Shown in pieces: positions 1-12,084 of a stretch of DNA of 64,000 bases. Every line of letters begins with the position of its first letter. The stretch's first letter is position 1. Source of the stretch: Coriaria nepalensis. Its lineage: Eukaryota; Streptophyta; Magnoliopsida; Cucurbitales; Coriariaceae. Position numbers and translations under genes: made by a program. Where the stretch lies: assembly GCA_027186245.1 (NCBI GenBank), contig CP114483.1, positions 29,332,642-29,396,641 of the forward strand, written 5' to 3'. The notes beneath the pieces were generated by a model. The model worked only from the letters and a program-made list of their open reading frames with translations. It made no database searches and had not been told where the DNA came from.

Positions 1-3000
1 AGAAGAAGATTCGGTTGTTATTTCTGTTTTCTTCCCTTCAAGCAAAGGTGTTGTGTTCGATCTATCAGCTGTTGAAGTGACTCTACGACCGTGTTGACTG
101 TCTTCGTGGAATCTATCTACGCCGGGTAAAAATACCCCTGCAGTAATAAAAAAAATAGCAATACATGATAATTCCTAAGCTAAAAATGTTTGAACTATGT
201 TCATGTATGAGATTACAATCCAGTTTAGACCCAAAAAGTCCAACTAGAATACACATAATCTAATCTATATTTTCGTTTGCTCGAATGACCCATATGGAGC
301 TAGATTTCAGACTTCTTTCACATGGATCTAGGAGCATGATTTCTTCAATGAGAGAGATAGGATCTATGGAGCTGTGACATAGAACTATTTTCTTTTTCGA
401 TACATAGTAAAGGATGATGCTTAAATTGGCTTAATAGTACTCTAGGGGGTTCTATGCAAGAATACAGTTACATTTCTAATTTTATGTTATTAATATCGTA
501 TTTTCCATAACCTCACCATACACTTCCTTTTGATTGACTACTCTGAACATAAATGGGTTATTTTGTTCATGGAGAAACAGATAACGATTTACCAATAAAC
601 CATATTCCAGCAGCAGGAAATAAGATGGATGAAAGAATAAGAGCAGTCGTTCTCCAGTTGTTAATCGTGTCCTACACAATTGCCCGCATAAAGCTAGTAA
701 ATTTATGGTTATATGAGAAGGATCAACATTATGAATAAAACTTTAAAAATTGGAGGAAACTGCAGGTGAGATCTTAACAAAGCTAGTTTTCCTATTCCAA
801 TAGGCAGCTTGTTGCAAAAACAACAAAAATGACAAACCTCAAGAACTCCAACGAGAGGTGAGGATGGGACATCGCCAAAGATGTGTATTGAAACAGTAGA
901 GATAGCCATAGATAGTGGCCTCAGACTTGGTTTGACACAATGGAGAGAGATGAAATTTACAGGACCCTGTAAATGAAAAATATAGAACAAATGAACAAAC
1001 CCATAATAAATGAGTAGTCTGAATTCGTGGTTTATAAAATGTTTCCCCCTTTTATTCCTTTTCTATGATATCACAAGGGAAAATTTAAAAAAAAAAAAAT
1101 CAAATCTTTTTCCCTTGTGATATCCGAAGGATTGTTTACAGACAGTTCTAGTAATTTAGAGCTAAATTACCTGAGTAGCAAATACAAGTAGTTCGCCAAC
1201 TGCAAAAAAAGCTAGGAAAGCGTACATGTTTGTGAAACAAAATGCACTAAAACAAAATGTTGCTCCCAATAATGTCGTTGCTGAAAGAAGCTGCAATGTA
1301 ATTTAGCAACATTATTAAGCGTTATAGAGTGTAATAAGCAAGATGAGATGATATATAGGGTCACCCCTTAAGATTTCTCGACGAAGTGAAATAAGGGTTG
1401 TAGAGCCAGCATATCTAGTATCATTTTCAGTTACTTTTTTGCATCACATTAGTTGTCGAAGCTTCTTTTAAAATGTATGATAATGCAGTACCCAAAACAA
1501 AAAGTAGAGAGATAAATTCTTGGATTATTCACAAGAATCTCTACCTTAAAAGCGTTTGGTATGGTATTGCTCACATAATCGAGGATAAAACCTCCTGCTA
1601 GAGTACCAAAAATTCCGCATACAATTGTAATACCTCCAAAGGTCAAATCTGCATTTGTCTGCCAAGAGATACTAATTTCAATAAAACAGAAAGTTCCACT
1701 AAGCTTTATATTAATACCATTTAGTAGCAGAGGTAATCTTACTTATGTTAATAGCATGTAGAAGAAAGGGAATGGAAAGAAACAATACTTAATCCCAAAA
1801 AAAAAACAAAATGATTTACCATGTTATAGATTTCATAACCAGCCTTAGGTCCCCAGTACGAGTATGCCCCTATGACAAAGTTGTATGCCACATAGCCTGA
1901 GGGATAGATTTTAAAGCTCAAAAGAATTAGAAAGAACAAGGAGAAGCTATATAATTTGAAATACATAACATCTTAATTATGATGAAATGAACATAACACA
2001 AATCGTCATTCTTTCAGGAACATGAATAGAGTTCATTTCAGCGGGAGTTGATAGGAACCAAATCAAAGAGACTACAAACAAAAATAATACATATGAGAGG
2101 AGAACAATACTATACCTAGAACATTAACTATGTAAACCTTCTCAACCAAAAGCTCTTTCAAATCTTTCAGAAACCTTTTGAATTGATTCCATGTTTTGGC
2201 CGCAAACCTGTCATATACAGACATCAAAATCACAAATTTTCAAAGTTATCCAGCAGTTGAACCACATATGAGAAATTGAATTAGAAAAAAGGATCTCTCA
2301 ACATCAAATCCGTTTGGTTAAATTGATATCTTAGGATGTCACTGGGAATTTGCAATTGTAAGATACATATGGAAAGCCTAATGTGAATGAGTATAGTAGA
2401 GAATATGAGATATCATATGAGCATACAGATGAGCTCCCTTACTTCTCCGAGGCTTTATCCTCTTTGGTGGTTGCTACTCCATCTTGTGCATTTGAAGCTC
2501 CTGATTCTGTGTGCATTTGTATTCATTAAATTATTGCAGCCAAAAAAGATACCTGGTCTGTAAAAGAAAATCGCAGAAAGCAAAAGCTTTTTTGCCTCAT
2601 AATTATATGATACAATACCTTGAACTTCTGACTCAGCTGTCTCCACACTCAGCGACTTGCTTGATCCAGCAGGAACAAATCCTGTATTTCGAAAAATTGT
2701 TTAGAAATTGTCATTTATTACTTGAAATATTACAATATCCTCCATACCTTTCAATTGCAGAGGCTTCATGAGGAAACCCAATATAGCAAATGGAAACATC
2801 AAAATTGCCTCCCCATAGAATGCATAACGCCACTTCAAATGACTCCCAACCTACACGGTAGTCGAGAGCTATCCCATTGGTCAACCCATAGTATTATATG
2901 CAGCTGATATAATATATAATCAAGTGTGGAAATAAGCTTACCACTCCACCGTAGACATAGCCAAGTGCATATCCAGTTGGTATACACATGTAAAATATTG

Positions 3001-5220
3001 CAAGCCAAGCCGTTTTCTGACAGGGACAGAATATGAGAGACAATATTTGTAGGACTTCAACAAGGATGGAATAGCGAAATGGACATTTAGAATAGTAGAA
3101 TGTAGTAATATTTTATGGGCTTAAACTGGATATTGTGGGTCCAAACTGGACTTCGGGTTCCAGATAAGTGCTTCGAAATGAAACCCAAGTGACAACGTCA
3201 AAATTACAACAGCAATACAGAGCAGCAGACCCCCCCCCCCCAACAAAAAAGAAAAAGAAAAAAAAAAAGATGTTTTCAAAAGGGCTAGAGATGAAACCTG
3301 AGAAGTAGGTGCATTATCATCAATAAACGGTGCCGCAAGACTGATAAAAGAGGCCTCACCAAACCCAACCAGCCTACAGTGAAAACAAGCATTGGATAAA
3401 AACAGAGGGCAGAAAGAGGAACATTAAGAGAAAAAAAGAGTAGGGAAAACACCACTCACATGCGGCATATTGCAATGGACCAGAAATTAAATGAAGAACC
3501 ACAACCGACCACGGCAAGTGTCCAAACGGATAATCCAACCCCAATAAGCCTAAATGGATTCACACTGCATTTTTTTTTCTATGAGGATTAATAAAACAAT
3601 TAAATCAATAAAAGAAAAATATCTCATTGTCTCACTACTCTCTCTCCAAATCTTGTCTAGCTCTAATGGAAAACAAATAAATGAACCTTGGTAATTTCGT
3701 GTTCCAGAGCTTTTATATTTGAAGCTCTTAGCTCTCATTTTTACTGTGGTGAAACTTTGAGCAAAATGGGTGAAATAATTGGAGTTACTGGCTTGCAAAA
3801 ATTTCAGGGAAAGAAAGGGAACCATTTTTCCATTTCCATACCCTTCCCTAGAATCAACAAAACGGATTGAAGAATACATGTTTCTCTGCTCCAGTTCCTT
3901 TCCTCCCCATTTCCCTCCACCTAAAAATGACCCTTTGATCTTCAAAATCTAAACCAAATACCACTCTATATTATGCTTATTACCTTTTCGCTAATGATGC
4001 AAATATCGGACAGGCCACAAGAAGTCCGACCATGAAAGCAGAAGATAGAAGTCCATCCTCAAAATTGCTCAATTTAAATTCACCCCTATAAAAGAATATA
4101 TCAGAAAATTAATAAAACAATAATAGAAAAAAGAGAGAATGTAGACAGAGACATATTACTGCAGCCTCAATCAAATAGTAGCTGAAATGCATGGAATTTT
4201 ATTCTAATACCACATTCAAATGCATGTCAATACTAATGCTTTGATTTTCTTGTAAAAAAATTGGCCATATGAACAAGGAGGAGATGAACTATAGTTACCA
4301 GAACAACTATCGTGTATAGCACGCTCTAATCCCAAGAACTGACATGAGAATTCAGCAACTCGAACTTCATTAAATGATAACGAAAAAAGAAGAGTACAGG
4401 CAAATCAAGAAGGTTTGTGTTATATACACCAAGTAAATCTTACTGAATCCCGGCACCAGCTGTGCATTCACCACTAGCGGTGCATGATGGCAGGCTCCCA
4501 TTCACACCATTGCTAGCTATTGCTCCTCGATCTACATAATTTATCAAGTTGATGATGCAAAATATAACAAGTAGCCTGCAAATACCAAAACACAAGGAGG
4601 GGGGGACGAGTTACATGCTGTTAGTAAAGGATATGTATATTACTCATCTTTTCAGAAAACACCATATTAGGAAGAGAAAATGAAGAAAAAGGAAGCATTA
4701 CGTTTTGACAAAAAAAAAAAAAACAGAATAAAATCACTCAATTAAGCATCCAAAGCTTCCTTTCCTCTAACAAGAACAAAGAAAACACGTATCCGGTCGA
4801 ATCCCATTTCCGAACGCGATTTCTCTCACTCCAGAGCAACAAAAAACGAAAATGAAATGCATTTAACTAAACTAATCCAATCAACCACAGCTAATGCGGA
4901 AAAAATCTCATACTCTCCAGACTTGAGACCGAAGCAATGTCCATAATTTTCTCAGCCATCGAACGGGCGTTAGAAAATGTAAAGCAAAATGATAGGAATG
5001 CAAAAGCAAATAGAGGGGAAAGAAAAAAGGAAAAAAGAAAAAAAAAAAGTGACCTCTTAGGTGAGAACCACGACGGTTGCGGAGGAGAAATCGAATCCCA
5101 GGCCATGTCCGCCGTTTCCGTCTCCGTCTCCTCCGTCCGCGACTGAGGTTTCTGCGGTTGGCCTGCAGACTGAGCTGTCTCTTCTTCTTTACTATTATTA
5201 TTATAATTATCTTCCGCCAT
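1..5220 (-). CDS. Spinster-like (SPNS) major facilitator transporter, 3' end cut by window edge
   Basis: Membrane transporter of the plant spinster-homologue family (MFS fold; family members are proposed sphingolipid transporters). I could join 16 exons with in-phase GT-AG junctions: 5220-5054, 4575-4444, 4085-3984, 3564-3460, 3373-3298, 3016-2942, 2850-2748, 2681-2619, 2506-2443, 2207-2116, 1896-1820, 1658-1545, 1290-1171, 966-838, 671-593 and 137-1. They give about 545 codons without a stop. The start ATG at 5220 opens a polar, Glu/Thr-rich N-terminus ending in SWFSPKR. Then come INYVDRGAIASNG, FEDGLLSSAFMVG, the acidic MFS stretch GFGEASFISLAAPF, GGVVGSHLKWRYAF, YNFVIGAYSYWGPKAGY and SLRPLSMAISTVSIHIFGD. 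The last exon reads VDRFHEDSQHGRR and a Ser-rich tail running off the edge, so the stop codon is not visible. No lesion was found. The transported substrate is inferred from the family only. Confidence 0.93.
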
Positions 5221-6682
5221 ATCTATTATTACAAGTAGAGATTTAAAATTTCTACTAATTCCAACAAAAAATTATTTTTTACTATTTATTTTTTTATGCC
5301 AACAGTAAATTTGTGATTTTGGAACGTTGGTTGAGAAGAGGAGGTAGGGAGAGGAGAAGGGGGGGGGGGAGGAGGGGGGAGAGGAGCTCCTTCTTCAGTG
5401 CATCTTCTTCATCGTACTCTCTCTCTCTTCCCCAATCTCTCTCTAAAACGTGCGGTTGCGTCAGCTTTTGAGGAGTAGAGCTGTTCTTCTGCTTCTTCAC
5501 TCAGGAGTGTTGGGGTGAAGTTACTGTTTTACCCGTTGGAGTTTTTTGTGGGGTTTCCTTGAAACAGGTTGGACGGTTGTTGATATTTTGGTGAGACGAG
5601 CTTTTTTCTTTTTTTTTTTTTTAAAGGAAAATATTTCATTTAATATATAAAAAATATAAAATTAAAAGAGAAATTACAAATTAAAGATTTAAAAATTGAT
5701 ATTTTTACTTAGATAATGGTCTAAAAACTTATTATAAATCATTCCAATAAGAAAGTGCCAACTAGGATTAATGGAACTTTTTTTTTTGGACAAAAAACCC
5801 CATGAATACATGTAGACCCGGATAAATTTTTAGATGAGACTATTCTACATGAAAGTCATATGGATCCTAATGATGATTGGATAAAAAAATTCACTCGCTC
5901 AATATGATAACTCATATTATTTTTTGTAATGTCTCTCTCTCTCTCTTCATTCTCTCTCTACTGTCACAGAATAAGAACCAGAATCTACCATCACCATCGG
6001 GGTCGATGACTCCGAGAACCAGTCCAAGTCCAGATTGAGGGATCCACTCGAATGGAAGGTATTAGCCTAAGGGAAGCCAACTTGTTTTCCTTAAAGCTGG
6101 GCTTTAGAGATTAAAGGTGGTCCAAAAAGCACAGTTTTTTTTTTCCTCCCAAACTTGTAGAGTTTGAACTATCAAAGAAAAAGAAGAATTGCACAAGGGT
6201 ATGAGATGTTGTGCGATTTTGATGGGTTTGAGTTTGGAAGAAACTGAACCCATCAATTGTTGATGTCGTTGTGGTTGTATAGGATTTGGGGTCAGTTGGA
6301 GAGATTCTATTAAAGAAGTAGAAGAAGAAGACATCTCTCTTATATCCCCGGAATATCATCGGTAAGAAGCTTTCATTGTCGATCGGAGAGGGGGCAGAAA
6401 GGTCTTTTATGCTGTAAAGCTCAATCCAAGACTTAAGGGATAAAAATAGTGGAAAGAAAAATGAAGATCAAAGAATTTGATGATTTTTTTTCTTTTTAAT
6501 TGTTACACGATGCACATGAAAAACCCATCATGGAATGCAGCAGCAGCTAAATATATTATTAACAAATTGATATTGCAATCGACTTATCCCACTTTCAAGT
6601 GACACTTTCATATTATAAGGAGGTTTTTGAACAACATCTAATGTACCTTTAATCGACAATCACCTCATGAAAATTTGAGTTT
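5221..6682. other. Intergenic: transporter 5' flank and 3' flank of the MSRB gene
   Basis: Between the transporter start and the end of the MSRB gene there is no convincing gene. It holds a G-run near 5360, CT-rich stretches (5404-5460 and the TC microsatellite at 5934-5952) typical of plant core promoters and 5' leaders, and a T-run near 5608. Short open frames at 6104-6359 are low-complexity and lack recognisable motifs. Confidence 0.5.
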
Positions 6683-8402
6683 TCATTGAGAATCATCAGC
6701 AGGAGCGAATTTGAGGGAAATACTATTCACACAGTGGCGCTCATCTGTGGGTGTAGGGAATCCTTCGCCTTTGAATACATGGCCGAGGTGGCCCCCACAT
6801 GCTGCACATGTAATTTCGATCCTCCTCCCATCAGGGTCCGGCTGAATATGTATGGAGACTGTTATTAGTAATTTTACATGAATGAAATATAATGCTATAA
6901 GAAACATAAACATGGACAGTAAGTAAACATGGAAAGGTGCTTAACCCTATAAAATACCATGTAAGCCCGGTTGTCCTTTGCTTGTTCTTCCTTTGTAACT
7001 CTTGATGAATTACTCGTTTTGAATTATATGATTTTTTGTACAAAAGAAGCAACCAATTTCTTGACAACAAGAAACAATCTGAAGTAGCTAAGTGATATAA
7101 TACAGGATTTTACATGGTGATTCACATACAGCAAAATACAGAGGTGTGAACTATTTCTTGTTGACTTGTTGTAACAGAGGCTTTACATGGTAATTCACAT
7201 GCTTTGGATAAGTGGTATAGTACAGAGGTGATTCACATACAGCAAAAGTTCTAGGAAATTGTGCAACTGACCGCAAAAATATCCCCAGAAAGGAAAAAAA
7301 AAAAAGGGGAAATGAAGAACAAATAATGAAGTGGAAAGAGAGGCTCACATGGCGACTTATGGCTCCAGGGAGACCCTCATAGAATGCCGGCCAACCACAA
7401 CCGGAGTTGAATTTGGTGGTTGACCGGTAAAGAGGGGTCCCACAGGCTGCACAGCTATATACTCCCTCGTCAAAAGCCTTGTCATATTCTCCAGTGCCTG
7501 GATACCTGTAAATCGGCCCATGATATATCGAATATTCTAACATCGCAGAACATATAATAAAATTTTCCACACTGATGCTGCCAATACCTGAAACTAGTTT
7601 TCTCAATTGACTTAGACATTAACGAAAAACAGTCATGGAAGGAGTGATAAGATATCAAAAATTTTATCATCACTCAAATGCAGTACAATATTCTGTAGGC
7701 TAATCAATTGCCCTGTTGTTTAAAAATCAGATGAGTATCAGCCACATTTTTATTACCTAAGAATTTCTACATGATTGAATGAGAAATAGGGATATAAATA
7801 CATGTCAAGAATAAGGAAATGAGAGCAGAATTAAGCACTGACAGCATGAGAAAGAGAATGAAATTAAAATTTTCTAAATCAAGTCAAAGAAGATTCTAGA
7901 ACGCCCAATCCATATCTAAACATAAAGCTGAACCTTCTCCTACCTCCAAATTTCACCAATTCCCAAATCGTGCATCATCTAACACTATAAGAACCCTAAT
8001 CCACCAAAATTCAACCAAATTTGGAACGAGGAAAAGGAAAAATCCATACTCGGTTCCTTTCTGCCTGAGAATCCGAAACTGCTCCGGAGAAAGAATGGCT
8101 CTCCATTCCTCCTCAGATTTCTGAACTGGACCAGGAGCGGCCATGGGTACAACAGAACCTCCACGGAAGCTACGGCTTCTCTGGTGAAAAAGCCCGCCAA
8201 ATGTCGTCGTAGAGATGGCGGAAATGGCCGGTTTAGGTGAGCAAGACGTGGATTGAATCCCAAAGAAGGAGGTGGAAATGGAGTTTGGTGAAGAGTTGAG
8301 AGGAAGAAGAAGATTCGAGATAATGGATTTGTTCGTGGAGTTGAGGATTATGGTTCTAGAAGACGGAAATGGAGAAGAAGCTCTCAGAACGTTGAAGCCC
8401 AT
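6683..8402 (-). CDS. MSRB2: Peptide methionine-R-sulfoxide reductase B, plastid-type (MSRB2-like)
   Basis: Reduces methionine-R-sulfoxide in oxidised proteins. Three exons, 8402-8050, 7505-7349 and 6841-6683, join in phase to 222 aa, close to the usual length of about 200 for plastid MSRBs. The start is the ATG at 8402; the GTG nine bases upstream is not credible. Residues 1 to about 90 are Ser/Thr/Pro-rich and look like a transit peptide. The SelR domain follows: [20 protein letters not shown], a zinc pair C136/C139 (SCAACG), [14 protein letters not shown], a second zinc pair C182/C185 ([18 protein letters not shown]) and the catalytic C207 in [11 protein letters not shown]. All key cysteines are present, so it should be active. 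Plastid location is inferred from the N-terminus and similarity to Arabidopsis MSRB2. Confidence 0.94.
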
Positions 8403-8640
8403 CCTCGACACACAGAAATTGATAAATTAGGAGAATATTAAAAAATAAAATAGCAAAATCACTTTGGGCTTTTATTTTGGGCCCATTGAACACGATTCTC
8501 ACGCGTGAACACGATTCTCACGTGTGAACACATTTCGTACCCTCTCTCCCTCTCTCCCTCTCTCGCTCCCAATCCCTCTCTTCTAGTCTTTATCGTCTCT
8601 GTTCAAGGAAGCGAAGGTTTTCAGCAACCATTTCTTACCG

Positions 8641-9428
8641 GTAAGATTTCTTCTGTTCATTCGATGATTCTCGATTCAATTTCATCGTTTTCAAATTTTT
8701 TTTAAAAAATTTCTTTGAGAAATATTTCCGTTTATTTATTATTAATTTAATGTTTCAATTCCGTTTACTTGCCCAGAAAATGGTGAGAAAGAAGAACGGG
8801 ATGATTGGAAAGGTTTTTCCAAATTGCCTGTTCTCTCAGAGAGCTTTTTCGTTCTCCATTACATCATTTTTCCTTTTTTCTGGTGTCTTCTATTTATTTA
8901 TTATACTGTCTGTTTGGTTTCCGAGAAAACAGAGGAGAAGGAAAATGCGTTTATCTCTGGGAAATTTTGAATGAGTAGTAGGCTGCGAAGCTGTAAGGGC
9001 TCTGCTCTATTTATTTTTTTTTCCGGTACATCTTAATCGGACGTTTCTCAGCAACACGATTGATCATTTTATTAGATTCAATTTCGTGTGATTCTTAATT
9101 TGCAGTGCAAATTTGGTGAAATTTGGGTTTTATGTGAAGTATGTAAGAAAGTCATTTTTCAAAGCTTGTTCTCGACAACTTTTCTAGTCAAACACTGATT
9201 GAGCAGTTTCTGTTCTTACTTTTTCTTCTTCCTAGTGTTTTTCTTCAAAATGATCATTATTCATTTCTTCACTGAACCTAACTTTGAGATTAAATAATCA
9301 TGTGTTTTGGCATTTGATTTGTTAAATATAGTTTCAAATCAAAATGATTCTTCCATTATATGAATATGTTATAGATTTCTACTAAGAAATCTAGATATTA
9401 TGTAATTCACCGCCATTTTTCCTTGTAG
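8641..9428 (+). other. 5'-UTR intron of the RMD5-like gene
   Basis: The leader exon ends TTCTTACCG before GTAAGATTTC at 8641. The acceptor TTTTTCCTTGTAG ends at 9428, leaving 24 bases before the ATG at 9453. The same acceptor and leader bases are recognisable in both RMD5 pseudogene copies downstream, which supports the intron call. A CT-rich leader (8540-8590) precedes it. Confidence 0.75.
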
Positions 9429-9452
9429 GAGGTCTGCTGATAAGCCGAAAAG

Positions 9453-10613
9453 ATGGAGCTTGGTGTTATCAAAGATACATTTGAACATATTGTTAAGAAG
9501 CAGAAACTCTCTCTTTCAGTGTCCAGAGAAGTAATCGACCAAGTTAGCCATGAAATCGTACAAGCCTCGGCTCAATTCCAGAGAGAACCCAATGAGTCTT
9601 CTGATCAGAAATCCATCTTCTTGCACCTAAAATCAAACCTCAGCTCAATGGACCCTCTCCACCAGCTTGAAGAAGCACAAAAGGAACAAAACCTAAAACT
9701 AAGCAAGTTCCCAAAAATCCTCGGAAAACACTTCAATCCCGACATATCAAAGGCTTCTAGAAACGTCGATTTTGATATTCGGATTCTGAATCAGTTGATT
9801 GCTACCCATTTTTACCGGCAAGGCTTGTTTGAAATAGGAGATAGCATGACACAAGAAACAGGAGAAACTGAGCTCACTCCAATTAAATCCCACTTTGTGC
9901 AAATGCATGAGATCCTTGAAGCAGTGAAGATTAAGAATCTAGAACCAGCTCTAAAATGGACAGCAACCAATCATGAAAAGCTGAAGCAGAACAATTCCAA
10001 TCTGGAATTTAAACTCCACTGCCTCCAGTTTGTAGAGATTCTACAAAATAAAACTCAAGCTCAAGCCCTGGACTATGCTAGAACCCACCTTGCTCAATTC
10101 GCCTCACTTCATTCTATTAACAAGGTTAAATTCCAGAAGCTTATGTGTAGTCTATTATGGTCCGGTAGACTGGAAAAGTCCCCTTATAGCGGATTACTCT
10201 CTCCGACCGGATGGAATAAACTGCCAGAAGAGCTGACCAGGCAGTTCTGTAACCTACTCGGTCAATCGTACAACTGTTCATTGAGAATTGTGATTGAAGC
10301 CGGTTTTGATGGGTTACCTACCCTTTTGAAGCTTGCTAATGTGATGGCTGCTAAAAAGCAAGAATGGCTCGAGATGAAACAGTTGCCGGTCCCACTAGAG
10401 CTGGGTAAGAAATTTCAGTTCCATTCTATTTTTGTCTGTCCGGTTAGTAGGGATCAAGGGAGTGAAGAGAATCCGCCCATGTTAATGCCCTGCTTGCATG
10501 TTCTTTGCAAGCAATCGATCGAGAGGATGTCGAAAGGTAATAGTAAGAAATTTAAGTGTCCATATTGCCCAGTTCAGGTTTCTGTTTCACAGTGTAGGCA
10601 ACTTTATTTTTAA
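9453..10613 (+). CDS. RMD5/GID2-type RING E3 ubiquitin ligase subunit (LisH-CTLH-CRA-RING)
   Basis: Plant homologue of yeast Rmd5/Gid2, the RING subunit of the GID/CTLH E3 ligase complex. The CDS is a single 386-aa exon from ATG 9453 to TAA 10613, the family's normal size. An N-terminal helical region is followed by a LisH-like segment (about 107-140, ILNQLIATHFYRQGLFEIGD), CTLH (about 145-200, MHEILEAVKIKNLEPALKW), CRA (about 205-300, ending AGFDGLPTLLKLANVM) and a degenerate Gid-type RING at about 325-378. The RING shows C329 in FVCPVSRD, MPCLHVLCKQSIERM and KFKCPYC. Gid-type RINGs lack some canonical zinc ligands, so this form is expected. The frame is clean, and this is presumably the functional source copy of the two decayed copies at 12.1-12.8 and 13.8-15.0 kb. 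Identity is from domain order, not a search. Confidence 0.92.
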   Translation: MELGVIKDTFEHIVKKQKLSLSVSREVIDQVSHEIVQASAQFQREPNESSDQKSIFLHLKSNLSSMDPLHQLEEAQKEQNLKLSKFPKILGKHFNPDISKASRNVDFDIRILNQLIATHFYRQGLFEIGDSMTQETGETELTPIKSHFVQMHEILEAVKIKNLEPALKWTATNHEKLKQNNSNLEFKLHCLQFVEILQNKTQAQALDYARTHLAQFASLHSINKVKFQKLMCSLLWSGRLEKSPYSGLLSPTGWNKLPEELTRQFCNLLGQSYNCSLRIVIEAGFDGLPTLLKLANVMAAKKQEWLEMKQLPVPLELGKKFQFHSIFVCPVSRDQGSEENPPMLMPCLHVLCKQSIERMSKGNSKKFKCPYCPVQVSVSQCRQLYF

Positions 10614-11022
10614 GTTTTTTCTTTTGAATTTAGAAAGTCTTCCTGCATATATATGTGGAGTTATTTATTTATTTTTCCTTACATTGATTAATAAGGTGTG
10701 TACAATTCTGGATGAAACGTTCTAAATTTAATGTAAATTTCTATTTATAGTTGATTCTCCCATCATTTAAGTGGAACATCGTTTAAGGTTAAGAGTTTTT
10801 GATAGATTGAAGTTTGATGTAAAGCTTTGAAAAATTGAAGTTTGATGTAAAGCTTTGAAAAATTGAAGTTTGATCATTGATGTAAGGATTTTAGAAGCTG
10901 AAACTGTATTTTAAACTAAAGTTATACCAATACACCATGTCAACACAAAAGTTCCACTTCAAAAAGAGAGAACAAAAAAGCTCCTCGCTTACAAGGTAAA
11001 ATGTTCATCCCTAATACCTAAT
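10614..11022. other. Convergent 3' flanks, with a 28-bp tandem repeat
   Basis: The spacer between the RMD5-like gene (+) and the small plastid-type gene (-). At 10807-10880 a 28-base unit starting TTGAAGTTTGATGTAAAGC occurs twice in full and once in part. No open frame of interest was seen. Confidence 0.6.
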
Positions 11023-11559
11023 CTACTTTCCTGAAAACCCCATAATCTTCTTCAACCTAGGAATCATCAGAGAACCAGCAGAAGAAGAAGAAGAAGAGGA
11101 AGAACCATCTCCAGATGGGTTTTTTTCTTCAACTAAGAATTCCTCAACCATTTCTTTCATAGATCGTACTGACAACGGCTGAAAACTCACTTCCCATTCA
11201 GAAACAAACCCTTTGACCAAAACCCATTTCTCCTCTTCACCCATCTTCCTCCATTTCTTCTTCACTTCCTCTGATTCCAAGTCGAGAAATTGACAGAGCT
11301 CAGTGAACAACAACTCTCTGCTCTTCTTTAAAGCCTCCTCTCTCTGACCCAAATGGGTGTTGATTTTTTCAACCTCTGCTGCTAAATCTGATGCCAGCTC
11401 TGCATCGTTTAGTCTCTTTCTTGTTCTTGTGATTCGTTGAGGTATTGATTTGGGAACCTGTCTGAAATGGGTCGGGAAGTGGTTGGGGTAAGATGGCAAT
11501 TTCAGGGGGTTGTTGAGTAGAGTTGAGCCTGAGGTATACAGATTAATCCTTATTGCCAT
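11023..11559 (-). CDS. Uncharacterised plant protein, probably plastid-targeted (DUF7026-like)
   Basis: A single-exon 178-aa protein from ATG 11559. The first 45 residues are basic and rich in Ser, Asn and Pro, like a transit peptide (IPQRITRTRKRLNDAELASD follows). The core, about 50-140, is a charged helical segment (AAEVEKINTHLGQREEAL, LLFTELCQFLDLESEEVKKK, MGEEEKWVLVKGFVSEWEVS). After it comes a Ser-rich linker with eight consecutive serines and a short basic tail. I recall similar proteins as conserved, uncharacterised plant plastid proteins, possibly annotated DUF7026; that name is from memory and unverified. It is divergent to the U6 gene at 11839, with a 280-bp shared upstream region, and its 5' flank is the outer boundary of the inverted duplication. 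Confidence 0.7.
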   Translation of the reverse strand: MAIRINLYTSGSTLLNNPLKLPSYPNHFPTHFRQVPKSIPQRITRTRKRLNDAELASDLAAEVEKINTHLGQREEALKKSRELLFTELCQFLDLESEEVKKKWRKMGEEEKWVLVKGFVSEWEVSFQPLSVRSMKEMVEEFLVEEKNPSGDGSSSSSSSSAGSLMIPRLKKIMGFSGK

Positions 11560-11774
11560 TTTTGTTGGGTTTGATTGGCTTCTTTCGATTCTTTCGACAA
11601 TGGTGATTAAAAATGTCTTGTAATTTGTTGTTTCTTCTGCTCTGTATATTTGGGCTTAAAGAGTAAAAATCGGCCCGAAAATCTGCGTCAAAATAATGGG
11701 CTGAGCCCAGACAAAACCGGCAATTAAAAGAAAGCCCATAAGGCAGAAGAAGGTGGAAAGTGCTATATAGGTAC

Positions 11775-11784
11775 TCCCACATCG
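11775..11784 (+). promoter_or_regulatory. Upstream sequence element (USE) of U6 copy 1
   Basis: TCCCACATCG matches the plant snRNA USE consensus RTCCCACATCG. It lies 23 bases before the TATA-like TTTAAATAA at about 11809-11817. That spacing is characteristic of RNA polymerase III-type U6 promoters. Confidence 0.88.
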
Positions 11785-11838
11785 AAAACAAAAAGGAAAC
11801 ATAACTCTTTAAATAATCTTGGACTGATGTCCGTTAAC

Positions 11839-11858
11839 GTCCCTTAGGGGACATCCGA

Positions 11859-11890
<32 letters not shown>

Positions 11891-11940
11891 GGCCCCTGCG
11901 CAAGGATGACACGCACAAATCGAGAAATGGTCCAAATGTT
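11839..11940 (+). ncRNA. U6: U6 spliceosomal snRNA, copy 1
   Basis: A full-length U6 of about 102 nt: 5' stem-loop, then ACATCCGATAAAATTGG, the ACAGAGA box (GATACAGAGAAGATTAG), the internal stem-loop region (CCCCTGCGCAAGGATG) and a 3' end running into eight T residues at 11939-11946, a Pol III terminator. Upstream are a USE (11775) and a TATA-like box (about 11809), so the promoter is complete. Two differences from copy 2 are visible: the 5' hairpin loop reads TTAG instead of TTCG, with its stem intact, and a G is present just before the terminator. All catalytic segments match, so function is plausible. U6 acts in the spliceosome by pairing with U4, U2 and the 5' splice site. Confidence 0.93.
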
Positions 11941-12084
11941 TTTTTTCCATCTCCCAAGCATCGGAGCGTCAATGGCTTTCAAAGATTAGGGTTTCTGGTA
12001 ATCAACTTTAATTCCTATTTTTCCATAGATTAGGGTTTCTGCGAAACTATGCTTCAAGTTTCAGCATCATAGGGTAAAGCCTGA

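Noticed and set aside
6104..6359. Ser/Thr-rich minus-strand frames downstream of the transporter promoter
   Set aside because: Low complexity, no motif, no splice context.
8403..8411. GTG start nine bases upstream for the MSRB protein
   Set aside because: A good ATG at 8402 is available, and plant nuclear genes very rarely start at GTG.
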